Below, piece after piece: positions 1-9,465 of a stretch of DNA of 64,000 bases (the stretch's first letter is position 1; each line of letters starts with the position of its first letter). Source of the DNA: Millionella massiliensis (GTDB taxonomy: Bacteria > Bacteroidota > Bacteroidia > Bacteroidales > Rikenellaceae); assembly GCF_900104655.1 (NCBI RefSeq), contig NZ_FNWD01000002.1, positions 1,162,246 to 1,226,245 of the forward strand, in the 5' to 3' direction. The notes below the pieces were generated by a model, which saw nothing but the letters and a program-made list of their open reading frames with translations, did no database searches and was not told where the DNA came from. The position numbers and the translations under genes are program-made.

Positions 1-386
1 AAAGCCGTCCGGACCCCTTCGACCTGCTCCTTCAACACCTGAAAGACCGACGGATAGTAGCCCTTTGCGTCACGCGCTACGGCCGGGTATTTCGTTTTGG
101 CCAGTTCCCAGCCGTTGTCGAACACCCCGTGCTGTTCCGGGCCGCTGCCGGTCAGATGGCTGGTCCAGTTGGGGAGGGTCACCGACGGCATCACCACCCG
201 CGTATCGAGCGACAGCGCCCCCTGAGCCAGGAGCGCATCGAGATTGGGCGTCTTTGCCGTCTGAAATCCCGGCACGGAGATGCCGTCCAGAGCGATCATC
301 AGCACCCGTTTGGCCTTCGGGCGAGCCTCCAGAGCACTCACCCCGGCAAAACATACCGATAATAATAGGAGGAGAAGTTTTTTCAT
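1..386 (-). CDS. alkaline phosphatase superfamily protein, N-terminal part
   Basis: This reading frame runs off the left window edge, so only about 128 N-terminal codons are present. It starts with Lys-Lys and a Leu-rich stretch ending near CFAGVSA, which looks like a Sec signal peptide. It then reads KRVLMIALDGISVPGF, followed by TPNLDALLAQGAL and PSVTLPNWTSHLTG. This is the arrangement of the metal-binding Asp and the Thr nucleophile in type I phosphodiesterase/nucleotide pyrophosphatase proteins of the alkaline phosphatase superfamily. The product is probably a periplasmic phosphatase, phosphodiesterase or phosphonate/sulfate ester hydrolase. The substrate cannot be told from this part. 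The start is the ATG at 386, preceded by no obvious promoter. Confidence 0.8.
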   Translation of the reverse strand, partial: MKKLLLLLLSVCFAGVSALEARPKAKRVLMIALDGISVPGFQTAKTPNLDALLAQGALSLDTRVVMPSVTLPNWTSHLTGSGPEQHGVFDNGWELAKTKYPAVARDAKGYYPSVFQVLKEQVEGVRTA

Positions 387-668
387 GATTCAATCCGGTT
401 TAGGTTAGCAAATAGGTCCAGGCCGACAACCAACATCGGCATTACCCCGAGGATACAGTATCCCGGCCCGGAACAGGATGCTAAGATAGCATTTCCACAC
501 CCCGGATAGAATGGATTTTTTATGGAATCACATGGACAATCCAGCGGTTTAAATCCGACACGCCCTGTTAAAATCAATCGAATAGTCCATGTAAATTGAA
601 AATTTATCCATTCCCTTCCCAGAATCTTCTTCCCAAATTTGCGAATACCTCAAAATACACAAAAACCA

Positions 669-1649
669 ATGTTCCGGATCCCACTCTCCAAAACCCTCCT
701 GGCTCTATGCGCCGCCGGCCTGCTCGCCTCGTGCGGCACACCCCAGAAACCCGTCACCTTCGCCATCGCCTCCGACTTCCACGCTCAGGACATCCCCGAT
801 GGCGGCGACCGCCTCAACGCCTTCATCGACACGGCCATCAGCCGTCAGGTGGACTTCATCATCGAGCTGGGCGACTTCTGCCGTCTGGACAGCATCAGCA
901 AACCCTACCGCGACAGCTGGCAGCGCTTCCCGGGCGACAAGTACCACGTCATCGGCAACCACGACATGGACGTCTACGGCCCCGACGAATACACCGCCGG
1001 CATGGGCATGCCGGGTCGCTACTACTCGTTCGACCGCGGCGACTACCATTTCATCGTGCTGGACGGCAACAACATCTTCGACGGCGAGAAATACACCCAC
1101 TACGACCACGCCAACTACTACGCCAACCCCAAATTCCGCGCTTTCATCGACCCGGAACAGATGGAGTGGCTGCGTCAGGACCTGGCCGCCACGACCAAAC
1201 GCTGCGTACTGTTCTCGCACCAGAGCCTCGACCAGGTGGTCGGCAACCGCGAAGAGGTGCGCAAGATTCTCGAAGAGGAGAACGAGCGTGCCGGTTTCAC
1301 CAAAGTGGTCGCCGCCTTCAGCGGGCACAACCACAGCAACTACCAGAAAACGATCAACGGCATCACCTATATTCAGATCAACAGCGCCTCATACGTATGG
1401 GTCGATCAGGACTCCGGAACCGAACGCCGCTACCCCGAAGAGATCAACAAGAAATACTCCCTGCTGAAATACTCCATCACCTACGACCGTCCACTGTTCG
1501 GCATCGTGACCCTCACCGACGACGGCCTCACGATGGAGGGTGTCGACGGGCAGTTCCTGCCGCCCATGCCGCAGGAGGTAGGTCTTGGCGACAGCCTCGG
1601 CCCCTTCCCGCTCGTTCCCTGGATCCGCGACGTACAGATCGAATATTAG
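669..1649 (+). CDS. calcineurin-like metallophosphoesterase lipoprotein
   Basis: The product is a predicted two-metal phosphoesterase of 326 residues. The metal-ligand series is visible in order: SDFHAQD, ELGDF, GNHDMDVYG, LFSHQSLD and FSGHNHSN. I placed the start at the internal ATG at 669, because the protein then opens with a hydrophobic signal ending in a lipobox (LLASCG). The longer frame from 639 would put ten extra residues ahead of the signal. It should be a surface or periplasmic lipoprotein. Its neighbours are an alkaline-phosphatase-family gene (divergent) and a GH2 glycosidase, so a role in phosphate ester or glycan breakdown is plausible but is inference. The substrate is unknown. 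Confidence 0.87.
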   Translation: MFRIPLSKTLLALCAAGLLASCGTPQKPVTFAIASDFHAQDIPDGGDRLNAFIDTAISRQVDFIIELGDFCRLDSISKPYRDSWQRFPGDKYHVIGNHDMDVYGPDEYTAGMGMPGRYYSFDRGDYHFIVLDGNNIFDGEKYTHYDHANYYANPKFRAFIDPEQMEWLRQDLAATTKRCVLFSHQSLDQVVGNREEVRKILEEENERAGFTKVVAAFSGHNHSNYQKTINGITYIQINSASYVWVDQDSGTERRYPEEINKKYSLLKYSITYDRPLFGIVTLTDDGLTMEGVDGQFLPPMPQEVGLGDSLGPFPLVPWIRDVQIEY

Positions 1650-1891
1650 CCCTCCGACCGGCTCCGGCCGGTTATCGTCACCACGACACGGAACACAGAC
1701 GGGGAATCCGCGTCGTTCCCGGTGCCGTCTTTCAGAGAGGCGGCACCATTTACCCCGCATCTTATTATACCCCCGGCGGAGCTCCGCACCCCCTTTATCC
1801 CTTATTTACTTAGTCCCGGCAGCAGGCCGACCAACAGCCCCGTTGCCAAACACACCCAACCACCCAAACCAACAACCCACCCTAAACGACC

Positions 1892-4690
1892 ATGAAACGC
1901 CATCACCTCCACTGGGCACTGCTCAGCACCCTGCTGCTGACCCTGCACGCCTGCAAGGGGCCCACCTCGATCGACCTGTCCGGTTCGTGGCGCTTTGCCC
2001 TCGACCCGCAGGACGTCGGCACCGACCAGCAATGGCAGAGCCAAACCCTGAAAGACACCCTTCGCCTTCCCGGTTCGCTCCAGGAACAGGGCAAAGGCGA
2101 CGACATCGGTCCCGACACCAAATGGACCGGAAACATCGTGGACCACTCCTGGTACACCGCCCCCGAATACGAGAAATATCGCCAACCCGGCAACATCAAA
2201 GTCCCCTTCTGGCTCAATCCCGACAAGCACTACGTCGGCGCAGCCTGGTACCAGCGCACGATCGACATCCCCTCCGACTGGGTCGGTCGTCCGGTCATTC
2301 TGGAACTGGAGCGTACCCACTGGGGCACCACCCTTTACATTGACGACGAACGGATCGGTCAGGAAGAGTCACTGCAGACCCCGCACCGCTACGTGCTGAA
2401 CGGACTCTCGGCCGGCGAGCACACCCTGACCCTGCGGGTCGACAACCGGCTGCTGGTCGACGTCGGCGTCAACGCCCACAGCGTCTCGGACCACACCCAA
2501 AGCAACTGGAACGGCATCATCGGCCGCATCAGTCTGAACGTCAAACCCTCGCTCTACATCGAGTCGATGCGCATCGACCCCGACATCCGCACCAAACAGG
2601 CCCAGGTAACGGTCCATTTCGGCGGTGACATCGGCGCCGCTCCCGCCACGCTGGTACTCCAGGCCGAGACGCAGACCGGCAAACGCGTCGGCCACGCCAT
2701 TGAGGTTCCCGTCGCCACCGGCAGCCAGCAGGTCGAAGCCACGGTCGACCTGGGAGCCGACGCACAGCTTTGGTCCGAATACACCCCCGTCGTGTACCGC
2801 ATGACAGCGAAACTCAAGGCCGCCGACGGCACCGACGAATCCCAATCCCTCTTCGGTCTGCGCGAATTCAAAGCCAACGGCACCCGTTTCGAAATCAACG
2901 GCCACCCCGTCTTCCTGCGCGGCACACTCGAATGCTGCATCTTCCCGCTGACCGGCTACCCGGCCATGGAACCTCAGTACTGGACCAAGATCTTCAGCAA
3001 ATGCCAGGAGTACGGTCTGAACCACGTCCGTTTCCACTCGTGGTGTCCGCCCGAAGCCGCCTTCCGTGCCGCCGACAGCATGGGGATGTACCTGCAGGTC
3101 GAATGCGGCGGGTGGGCTGAAGTGGGCAGCGGCAAACCGCAGGACGAATGGTTTATCCGCGAAAGCCAGCGCATCATGCGCGAGTACGGCAACCACCCCT
3201 CGTTCTGCATGATGGCCTACGGCAACGAACCCTCCGGCGCCAAACAGGCCGAATGGTTCACCTCCCTGATCACCGAATGGAAGGCCCAGGATACGCGCCG
3301 CGTCTATAACAGCGCCGCCGGATGGCCCTTCGTCGAAGTCACCGACTACTGGAACCCGATGGATCCCCGCATCCAGGTCTGGGGCGCAGGCCTTAGCAGC
3401 ATCATCAACAGCGAAGCGTCGCGTACGGACTACGATTTCGCCTCGATCATCCGCAAAGACCGCCCCACCGTCAGCCACGAAATCGGCCAGTGGTGCGTCT
3501 ACCCCAACTTCGCCGAGATCGACAAGTACACCGGCGTACTGAAGGCCAAAAATCTGGAAATCTTCCGCGAGACCCTCGCCGAACACGGCATGGCCGACCT
3601 CGGTGAAGCATTCCTCTACGCCTCGGGACGCCTGCAGACCCTCTGCTACAAAGCCGACATCGAAGCGGCCCTGCGCACCCCCGGATTCGCCGGATTCCAG
3701 CTGCTCGACCTGCACGACTTCCCCGGCCAGGGCACCGCACTGGTGGGCGTGCTCGACCCCTTCTGGGAAGAGAAAGGGTACGTCACGGGCCAGGAGTACA
3801 GCATGTTCTGCAACCGCACCGTACCGCTGGTACGCTTCCCGAAGATGGTTTGGCTGAACAACGAGACCCTCGAAGCCCCGATCGAATTCGCCCACTTCGG
3901 CGAACAGCCGCTGACCGCCACCCCGATCCGCTGGACGGTGGCCACCGCCGACGGTCGTGAACTCGCCTCGGGCGAGCTCAACCGCGACCTGCCCATCGAC
4001 AACTGCATCCCGGCCGGTTCGGTTCGCTGCGACCTCTCGAGCCTCGACCGCCCCACCCAACTCGTGGTAACGGTCAGCGCCGAAGCCGCCAACGCCCGCA
4101 ACCAATGGAACGTATGGGTCTACCCGGCCCAGAAACCCGCCGTCGAAAAACAGCCCTACATCACCACCCGCCTCGACCAGGCCGCCCTGGCCCGCCTCGA
4201 AGCCGGCGAATCGGTTCTGCTGCTCCCCTACGGCACCCTCACCCCGGAACAGGGCGGCAATATCGCCGTCGGCTTCTCCAGCATCTTCTGGAACACCGCA
4301 TGGACCAACAAACAGCCGCCTCATACGCTCGGCATCTACTGCGACCCGGCCCATCCGGCTCTGGCCTCCTTCCCCAACCAGGGGGTGAGCGACTACCAGT
4401 GGTGGGACCTGATGAGCCGCTGCCAGGCCATGAACCTGACGAGCTACCCCGACGATTTCCGCCCCATCGTACACATCATCGACGACTGGTTCACCAACCG
4501 CAAGCTCGGCCTGCTCTATGAAGCCCGCGTCGGAAACGGTAAACTGCTCGTCTGCAGCGCCGACCTGCAAAACGACCTCGACCAGCGTCCCGCCGCGGCC
4601 CAGTTCCGCCAGAGTCTGCTGGAATACATGGCCTCGGACAGCTTCGCCCCGACCCAGACCCTCCCGGTCGAAACCATCACCGGCAAATAG
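1892..4690 (+). CDS. glycoside hydrolase family 2 lipoprotein
   Basis: This 932-residue protein starts with a signal and lipobox (LTLHAC), followed by the GH2 sugar-binding opening SIDLSGSWRFALDP. A jelly-roll domain, an Ig-like domain and a TIM barrel follow in the usual order. The general acid is probably Glu446 in YGNEPSG and the nucleophile Glu530 in SHEIGQW, a normal GH2 spacing. The family hydrolyses beta-galactosides, beta-glucuronides, beta-mannosides and related bonds with retention. Specificity cannot be read from the sequence. About 270 extra C-terminal residues follow the barrel. The gene stands alone, with 242 bases upstream and a strong terminator behind it. No SusC/SusD pair is in the window, so it is not part of a visible polysaccharide utilisation locus. 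Confidence 0.88.
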   Translation: MKRHHLHWALLSTLLLTLHACKGPTSIDLSGSWRFALDPQDVGTDQQWQSQTLKDTLRLPGSLQEQGKGDDIGPDTKWTGNIVDHSWYTAPEYEKYRQPGNIKVPFWLNPDKHYVGAAWYQRTIDIPSDWVGRPVILELERTHWGTTLYIDDERIGQEESLQTPHRYVLNGLSAGEHTLTLRVDNRLLVDVGVNAHSVSDHTQSNWNGIIGRISLNVKPSLYIESMRIDPDIRTKQAQVTVHFGGDIGAAPATLVLQAETQTGKRVGHAIEVPVATGSQQVEATVDLGADAQLWSEYTPVVYRMTAKLKAADGTDESQSLFGLREFKANGTRFEINGHPVFLRGTLECCIFPLTGYPAMEPQYWTKIFSKCQEYGLNHVRFHSWCPPEAAFRAADSMGMYLQVECGGWAEVGSGKPQDEWFIRESQRIMREYGNHPSFCMMAYGNEPSGAKQAEWFTSLITEWKAQDTRRVYNSAAGWPFVEVTDYWNPMDPRIQVWGAGLSSIINSEASRTDYDFASIIRKDRPTVSHEIGQWCVYPNFAEIDKYTGVLKAKNLEIFRETLAEHGMADLGEAFLYASGRLQTLCYKADIEAALRTPGFAGFQLLDLHDFPGQGTALVGVLDPFWEEKGYVTGQEYSMFCNRTVPLVRFPKMVWLNNETLEAPIEFAHFGEQPLTATPIRWTVATADGRELASGELNRDLPIDNCIPAGSVRCDLSSLDRPTQLVVTVSAEAANARNQWNVWVYPAQKPAVEKQPYITTRLDQAALARLEAGESVLLLPYGTLTPEQGGNIAVGFSSIFWNTAWTNKQPPHTLGIYCDPAHPALASFPNQGVSDYQWWDLMSRCQAMNLTSYPDDFRPIVHIIDDWFTNRKLGLLYEARVGNGKLLVCSADLQNDLDQRPAAAQFRQSLLEYMASDSFAPTQTLPVETITGK

Positions 4691-4736
4691 CCTCCACCTG
4701 CCGACCACTCCACCAATTTCGGCCGGCCGATAAATG

Positions 4737-4788
4737 CAGTCAGGCGGTTTGCTCCACCATAGAGCGAACCGTCTGACTGTTTTCGGGT
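4737..4788 (+). terminator. intrinsic terminator of the GH2 gene
   Basis: A long hairpin pairs CAGTCAGgCGGTTtGCTC with its near-perfect complement at 4767-4784 and is followed by TTTT. It lies 46 bases after the GH2 stop codon. Confidence 0.85.
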
Positions 4789-4843
4789 CCTGCATATTCC
4801 CGCAGAAATAAGTAACTTTACGCATCGATAAACCACCCCGACC

Positions 4844-5341
4844 ATGATCGAAATACGCCCCGCAACCACCGACGATATCCCCGCCATTCAATCCGTAGCC
4901 GAAGTGGCCTTCCGTTCCACCTACGCCGAGATACTGACCCCCGACCAACTCGACTACATGATGGATTGGATGTACTCGACCACCTCGCTGCACAGCCAGA
5001 TGGAAAACGAAGGGCACCGCTATTACGTCGCCTGGGACGGAGCAACACCCGTCGGTTACGTTTCGATCCAGCAGGAGGGCGACAATCTGTTCCACCTGCA
5101 AAAGATCTACGTGTTGCCCGAGCGTCAGGGCGAGCGTCTCGGCCGGCGGCTGTTCGAGCAGGCATGCACAGCCGTCAAGGCTCTACACCCGGCCCCCTGC
5201 ACCCTGGAACTGAACGTCAACCGCCACAACCGTGCCCTGGGCTTTTACGAACGGATGGGGATGCAGATTGCCCGTCAGGGCGACTTTCCGATTGGCAACG
5301 GCTACTACATGAACGACTACATCATGAGCTTCAGCCTCTGA
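4844..5341 (+). CDS. GNAT family N-acetyltransferase
   Basis: The 165-residue product opens with MIEIRPATTDDIPAIQ, the typical first strand and helix of GNAT enzymes. It carries the acetyl-CoA pyrophosphate-binding loop in LPERQGERLGRRLFEQA (about residues 91-107) and the late NVNRHNRALGFYERMGM segment. It should acetylate an amine using acetyl-CoA in the cytoplasm; the acceptor is unknown. A Bacteroidetes-like -7 box (TAACTTTA, 4813-4820) lies 23 bases before the ATG. The gene sits between the GH2 terminator and the CRISPR locus and looks monocistronic. Confidence 0.85.
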   Translation: MIEIRPATTDDIPAIQSVAEVAFRSTYAEILTPDQLDYMMDWMYSTTSLHSQMENEGHRYYVAWDGATPVGYVSIQQEGDNLFHLQKIYVLPERQGERLGRRLFEQACTAVKALHPAPCTLELNVNRHNRALGFYERMGMQIARQGDFPIGNGYYMNDYIMSFSL

Positions 5342-5608
5342 CCCGGCTGCCGACGACGCCTTCACATTGACTTTCGCTTCCTCAGCCGCCGCAACCCCCA
5401 CTGCGGAAGACACGGGTTTACCTAAACACAGACCTGCCCGAGCGCTATTTTCCTGACCTATCGTCCCCCACGCATGCCCATCGGGGTTCCTTACCCACCC
5501 TCAAGTTGCATTCGTCGGAAACCTTCCTCCCCCCCTGCCTCCGTCCAACATTCCACATACCGAGGCCCCGCGTCCCCTTATCTTTCCCCACACACCACAT
5601 ACGTACAT

Positions 5609-5640
5609 AAAAAAAAGTCTCCACGGAGTACGCGGAGACT
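5609..5640 (-). terminator. intrinsic terminator of the tracrRNA
   Basis: The arms AGTCTCC and GGAGACT (plus strand, 5616-5622 and 5634-5640) pair. Read on the minus strand, the hairpin is followed by a run of eight T. It ends the predicted tracrRNA. Confidence 0.85.
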
Positions 5641-5696
5641 GTAGGTCTATGACCTTCGGCATATAGCCTTATTGTGGTAAGATGTAGAAGTCTTAC
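5609..5696 (-). ncRNA. tracrRNA of the type II-C CRISPR-Cas system (predicted)
   Basis: On the plus strand 5671-5692 closely copies the first 22 bases of the CRISPR repeat. An RNA read from the minus strand would therefore carry the anti-repeat. Pairing with the repeat gives an 8-bp lower stem, a 2x2 internal loop and a 9-bp upper stem. Downstream in the RNA come a nexus-like hairpin (GGC-UAUAU-GCC), a second small hairpin (AGGUC-AUA-GACCU) and a terminator hairpin (GUCUCC...GGAGAC) followed by eight U. A promoter lies just upstream. The RNA would be about 88 nt and should pair with pre-crRNA to load Cas9 and allow processing. The 5' end is estimated from the promoter. Confidence 0.85.
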
Positions 5697-5700
5697 ACCG

Positions 5701-5732
5701 CAAATATAAAAATTATCTTGTCATAACCCAAC
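5701..5732 (-). promoter_or_regulatory. tracrRNA promoter
   Basis: On the minus strand a perfect Bacteroidetes -7 box TATATTTG (plus 5701-5708) is preceded, 20 bases away, by GTTG (plus 5729-5732) in place of TTTG. Transcription would start around 5696, immediately at the anti-repeat. It overlaps the cas9 promoter candidate on the other strand. Confidence 0.7.
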
Positions 5733-5748
5733 TTTTATCCTAAATTTA
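5717..5748 (+). promoter_or_regulatory. cas9 operon promoter candidate
   Basis: CTTG at 5717-5720, a 20-base spacer and TAAATTTA at 5741-5748 match the Bacteroidetes TTTG/TAnnTTTG promoter with one mismatch per box. The cas9 ATG is 20 bases further on. The elements interleave with the tracrRNA promoter, so the two divergent transcripts may compete. Confidence 0.5.
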
Positions 5749-5768
5749 CACAAAACAACACATTAAAC

Positions 5769-8700
5769 ATGACAAAAGTATTAGGATTGGACCTCGGGAC
5801 CAACTCTATCGGCTGGGCCGTGGTCGAAGAGAGTGAAAACGGTTATCGCCTGCTCGATCAAGGCGTCGATATATTTCAGGAGGGTGTCGCCCGCGACAAA
5901 AACAACGAAAAGCCTGCCGTACAGGACCGCACCACAGCACGCGCCTCACGTCGCCACTACTTCCGCCGTCGGCTGCGCAAGATCGCCCTGCTGAAAGTCC
6001 TCATCGCGCACGATCTCTGCCCGCCCCTCAGCGACGAACAGCTGCAAACGTGGCGCACCCGGCAGATCTACCCGCAGACCGAGGCTTTCCTGCAGTGGCA
6101 GCGCACCGACGACAACCGGGACAAGAACCCCTACCACGATCGTTACCGCGCCCTGACCGAACGCCTTGACCTCAACCTGCAGTCAGACCGGTACGCCCTG
6201 GGACGCGCCCTCTACCACCTGGCCCAGCGGCGCGGTTTCCTCAGCAACCGCAAAGAGGCCGGAAACGAAAAAGAGGACGGCCAGGTCAAAAGCAGCATCA
6301 AGGAACTGACCGTCCAGATGCACGATGCCGGCTGTCGCTATCTGGGGGAATACTTCTACAAGCTGTACCAGCGAAAAGAGAAGATCCGCAATCACTATAC
6401 GGCCCGCAACGAGCATTACCTGGCCGAATTCCAGGCCATCTGCGACAGGCAGCAGCTGCCCGAAACGTGGGTCGCCGCCCTGAAAAAGGCCATTTTCTTC
6501 CAACGCCCCCTGAAATCGCAGAAAGGACAGGTCGGCCACTGCACCTTCGAACGCCGGAAAAGCCGCTGTCCGCTGTCCCATCCGCGGTACGAAGAGTTTC
6601 GGATGCTCGCCTTCATCAACAACATCCGCGTCACCACCCCGCAGGACGACCAGCCCCGGCCGTTGAACGACGCGGAAGTGTCAGCCATCCGCCCGCTCTT
6701 CCTGCGTAAGTCCAAGCCCCACTTCGACTTCGAGGAGATCGCCCGAAAAATCGCCGGCAAAGGAATGTATGCCTGCAAGGACGACCGAAACGAAGCCCCC
6801 TACGGATTCAACTTCTCCCGCACGACCACCGTCAGCGGCTGTCCCGTTACTGCCGCGCTGGCGTCTCTGTTCGGCGACGAATGGCTCACCACCATCGCCA
6901 GCCTCTACACCCTCGCCGACGCGAAAAACGAGGAACAGATCCTGAACGACATCTGGCACGCACTCTTTTTCTTCGACGACGAAGAGCGGCTGCAGGCCTG
7001 GGCCGCCGAAAAGCTCCAGCTATCCGCCGCGGAGGCCGCCACCTTCGCCGCCATCCGTCTGCCGCAGGGATACGCCTCGCTGAGCCTCAACGCCATCAGC
7101 AAGATGCTGCCCTACCTGCGCCGCGGCTACCGATACGACGAAGCGGTCTTTCTGGCCAACCTCAAGGCGGTACTTCCGGCCACGCTCTACGCCGACCCGC
7201 AGAAACTTCAGACGATCGAAGCAGAGATCGCCTCCATCATCGATGACTACCGTTCCGACCCGATGAACCGGCATCTGACCAAGGAGCAGTGCGTCAAAGA
7301 CTACCTGCAGAATACATGGGACATCGACGCGACCCGTCTGGAGCGACTCTACCACCCCTCGATGATCGAGACCTATCCGGCCGCCCAGCCCGATGCCACG
7401 GGTCAGTTCCGGCTCGGCTCGCCGCGTACGGCCTCCGTGCGCAATCCGATGGCGATGCGCGCCCTGTTCCGCCTGCGCGCCCTCATCAACGCCCTGCTCA
7501 GGGAGAGAACCATCGACCGTACGACGAAAATCCGGATCGAGTTTTCGCGCAACCTCAACGATGCCAACAAACGCAAAGCCATCGAACAGTATCAGCGAGA
7601 ACGCGAGAGGGAACACCAGAAGTTCGCCGACGAGATTCGCCGCCTCTACGCCGAAGCGACCGGGCGAACCATCGAGCCCAGCGACGACGACGTGCTGAAA
7701 TACCGGCTGTGGGAAGAGCAAAAACACACCTGCCCCTATACCGGCAAGCGGATCGGTATCACGGACTTCATCGGCGGTGCCACCTCGTTTGACATCGAGC
7801 ACACCATTCCGCGTTCGCGCGAGGGCGACGATTCGCAGATGAACAAGACCCTATGCGAAAACCGCTTCAACCGCGACGTCAAGCAGGCCAAACTCCCCGC
7901 CGAACTGGCCAACCATGCCGAAATCATAGCCCGCATCGAGGATTTCGGCTGGCAGGAGCGAATCACAACCCTGCAAAATCAGATCGAAGGCCAGATCCGC
8001 AAGAGCAAAAACGCCGCCACCAAAGCCGAACGAGACAACGCGATCCAACGCCGCCACTACCTGAAACTGCAACTCGACTACTGGCGCGGCAAATGCGACC
8101 GTTTCACCATGACCGAAGTACCGGAGGGTTTCAGCAACCGCCAGGGGGTCGACATCGGAATTATCGGCCGTTACGCCCGCCAATATCTGCACACCGTTTT
8201 CGAACACATCTACACGGTCAAAGGGGCCACCACCTCCGATTTCCGCCAGATGTGGGGCATTCAGGAAGAGTACACGAAGAAAGAGCGCTCCAACCACGTC
8301 CACCACTGCATCGATGCCATTACCATCGCCTGCATCGGTCCCCGCACCTACGCCCAATGGGCCCGGTACGCCGCCCAGGAGGAGTACTATCGAAGGAATC
8401 GTGCCACCCGTCCCATCGTCGAGAAACCGTGGCCGACCTTTACGGAGGATGTCAAAGCGATTGCCGACACCCTGCTGATTTCGCACCACACGCCGGACAA
8501 CATGGCCAAACAGAGCCGCAAGCTGCTCCGCCTGCGCGGCAAAGCGAAGCTGAACGCCCGGGGCGAGAAGGTTTACGTTCAGGGCGACACGGCCCGCGGA
8601 GTTCTCCACCAGGAGACGTTCTACGGAGCTATTTCTCGCGATGAACAGATCCAATACGTGGTACGCAAGTCGCTCAACCAGCTCATTCCCGGCGAAGTTG

Positions 8701-9458
8701 AGAAGATTGTCGATGAAACGGTAAAAGAGCGGGTCAAGGAGGCCATAAAGTTGCACGGTTTCAAAGCCGCAATGGACCCGACCCAGCACACCATTTGGAT
8801 GAACCGCGACAAAGGGATTGCGATACGCAAAGTGCGCATCATTGCCAAACTGACCGAACCGCTTCCCTGGGATAAAAAACAACGCGACCTTTCCAAACAT
8901 GACTACAAACAGCACTACCACGTAGCCAACAAGAGCAACTACGGGATGGCTGTTTACGAGGGAACGGATGCCAAGGGGCAAACTATCCGCACATACGAAA
9001 TCATCAGCAACTGGCAAGCCGCGCAATATTTCAAACGGAGCTCCGACAAAGCCGCCCGACCGGATATGGTTCCGCTGACGGATACCCACGGCTATCCGCT
9101 GCGATGGTTGCTGAAAACGGGGACCATGGTACTGTTTTACGAACAATCACCGGCTGAGCTGTATGAGTGCTCACCGCGCGAACTGGCTAAACGACTCTAC
9201 AAGGTCAAAAAAATGAGCAAAGATGGCCGCGTTACATTTATGCATCACCAAGAAGCTCGCAATGACGACACCTTGAAAAACGATTACTTTAAATTTCACG
9301 GACACACCGCTCCAAACGCCCTTACGGATGGATATTCTTCGGTAGATTTTCAATACCCACACCCAAAGTTGTTATTAAGCAGACAAAAATTCAACATGTA
9401 CGTCGAAGGTTACGATTTCGAGCTGTCGGTCACCGGAAAAATCACCTTCAAACACTAA
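5769..9458 (+). CDS. cas9: CRISPR-associated endonuclease Cas9, type II-C
   Basis: The 1229-residue product is the RNA-guided DNA endonuclease of the locus. It has RuvC-I GLDLGTNSIGWAV with Asp8, an Arg-rich bridge helix near residues 60-80 (ASRRHYFRRRLRKIALLK), RuvC-II IRIEFSRN with Glu591, the HNH motif FDIEHTIPRSR with Asp675 and His678, and RuvC-III HHCIDA with His846 and Asp849. All catalytic residues are in place, so the enzyme should cut both strands. Size and the lack of csn2 or cas4 nearby indicate subtype II-C. The C-terminal part from about residue 900 should contain the wedge and PAM-interacting domains. cas1 begins 7 bases after the stop, so cas9-cas1-cas2 is one operon. Confidence 0.97.
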   Translation: MTKVLGLDLGTNSIGWAVVEESENGYRLLDQGVDIFQEGVARDKNNEKPAVQDRTTARASRRHYFRRRLRKIALLKVLIAHDLCPPLSDEQLQTWRTRQIYPQTEAFLQWQRTDDNRDKNPYHDRYRALTERLDLNLQSDRYALGRALYHLAQRRGFLSNRKEAGNEKEDGQVKSSIKELTVQMHDAGCRYLGEYFYKLYQRKEKIRNHYTARNEHYLAEFQAICDRQQLPETWVAALKKAIFFQRPLKSQKGQVGHCTFERRKSRCPLSHPRYEEFRMLAFINNIRVTTPQDDQPRPLNDAEVSAIRPLFLRKSKPHFDFEEIARKIAGKGMYACKDDRNEAPYGFNFSRTTTVSGCPVTAALASLFGDEWLTTIASLYTLADAKNEEQILNDIWHALFFFDDEERLQAWAAEKLQLSAAEAATFAAIRLPQGYASLSLNAISKMLPYLRRGYRYDEAVFLANLKAVLPATLYADPQKLQTIEAEIASIIDDYRSDPMNRHLTKEQCVKDYLQNTWDIDATRLERLYHPSMIETYPAAQPDATGQFRLGSPRTASVRNPMAMRALFRLRALINALLRERTIDRTTKIRIEFSRNLNDANKRKAIEQYQREREREHQKFADEIRRLYAEATGRTIEPSDDDVLKYRLWEEQKHTCPYTGKRIGITDFIGGATSFDIEHTIPRSREGDDSQMNKTLCENRFNRDVKQAKLPAELANHAEIIARIEDFGWQERITTLQNQIEGQIRKSKNAATKAERDNAIQRRHYLKLQLDYWRGKCDRFTMTEVPEGFSNRQGVDIGIIGRYARQYLHTVFEHIYTVKGATTSDFRQMWGIQEEYTKKERSNHVHHCIDAITIACIGPRTYAQWARYAAQEEYYRRNRATRPIVEKPWPTFTEDVKAIADTLLISHHTPDNMAKQSRKLLRLRGKAKLNARGEKVYVQGDTARGVLHQETFYGAISRDEQIQYVVRKSLNQLIPGEVEKIVDETVKERVKEAIKLHGFKAAMDPTQHTIWMNRDKGIAIRKVRIIAKLTEPLPWDKKQRDLSKHDYKQHYHVANKSNYGMAVYEGTDAKGQTIRTYEIISNWQAAQYFKRSSDKAARPDMVPLTDTHGYPLRWLLKTGTMVLFYEQSPAELYECSPRELAKRLYKVKKMSKDGRVTFMHHQEARNDDTLKNDYFKFHGHTAPNALTDGYSSVDFQYPHPKLLLSRQKFNMYVEGYDFELSVTGKITFKH

Positions 9459-9465
9459 GCCCGCC

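Noticed and set aside
2369..5101. A 910-codon open frame on the minus strand opposite the GH2 gene.
   Set aside because: It is an antisense shadow of GC-rich codons. It has no signal or domain pattern, while the plus strand encodes a clear GH2 enzyme.
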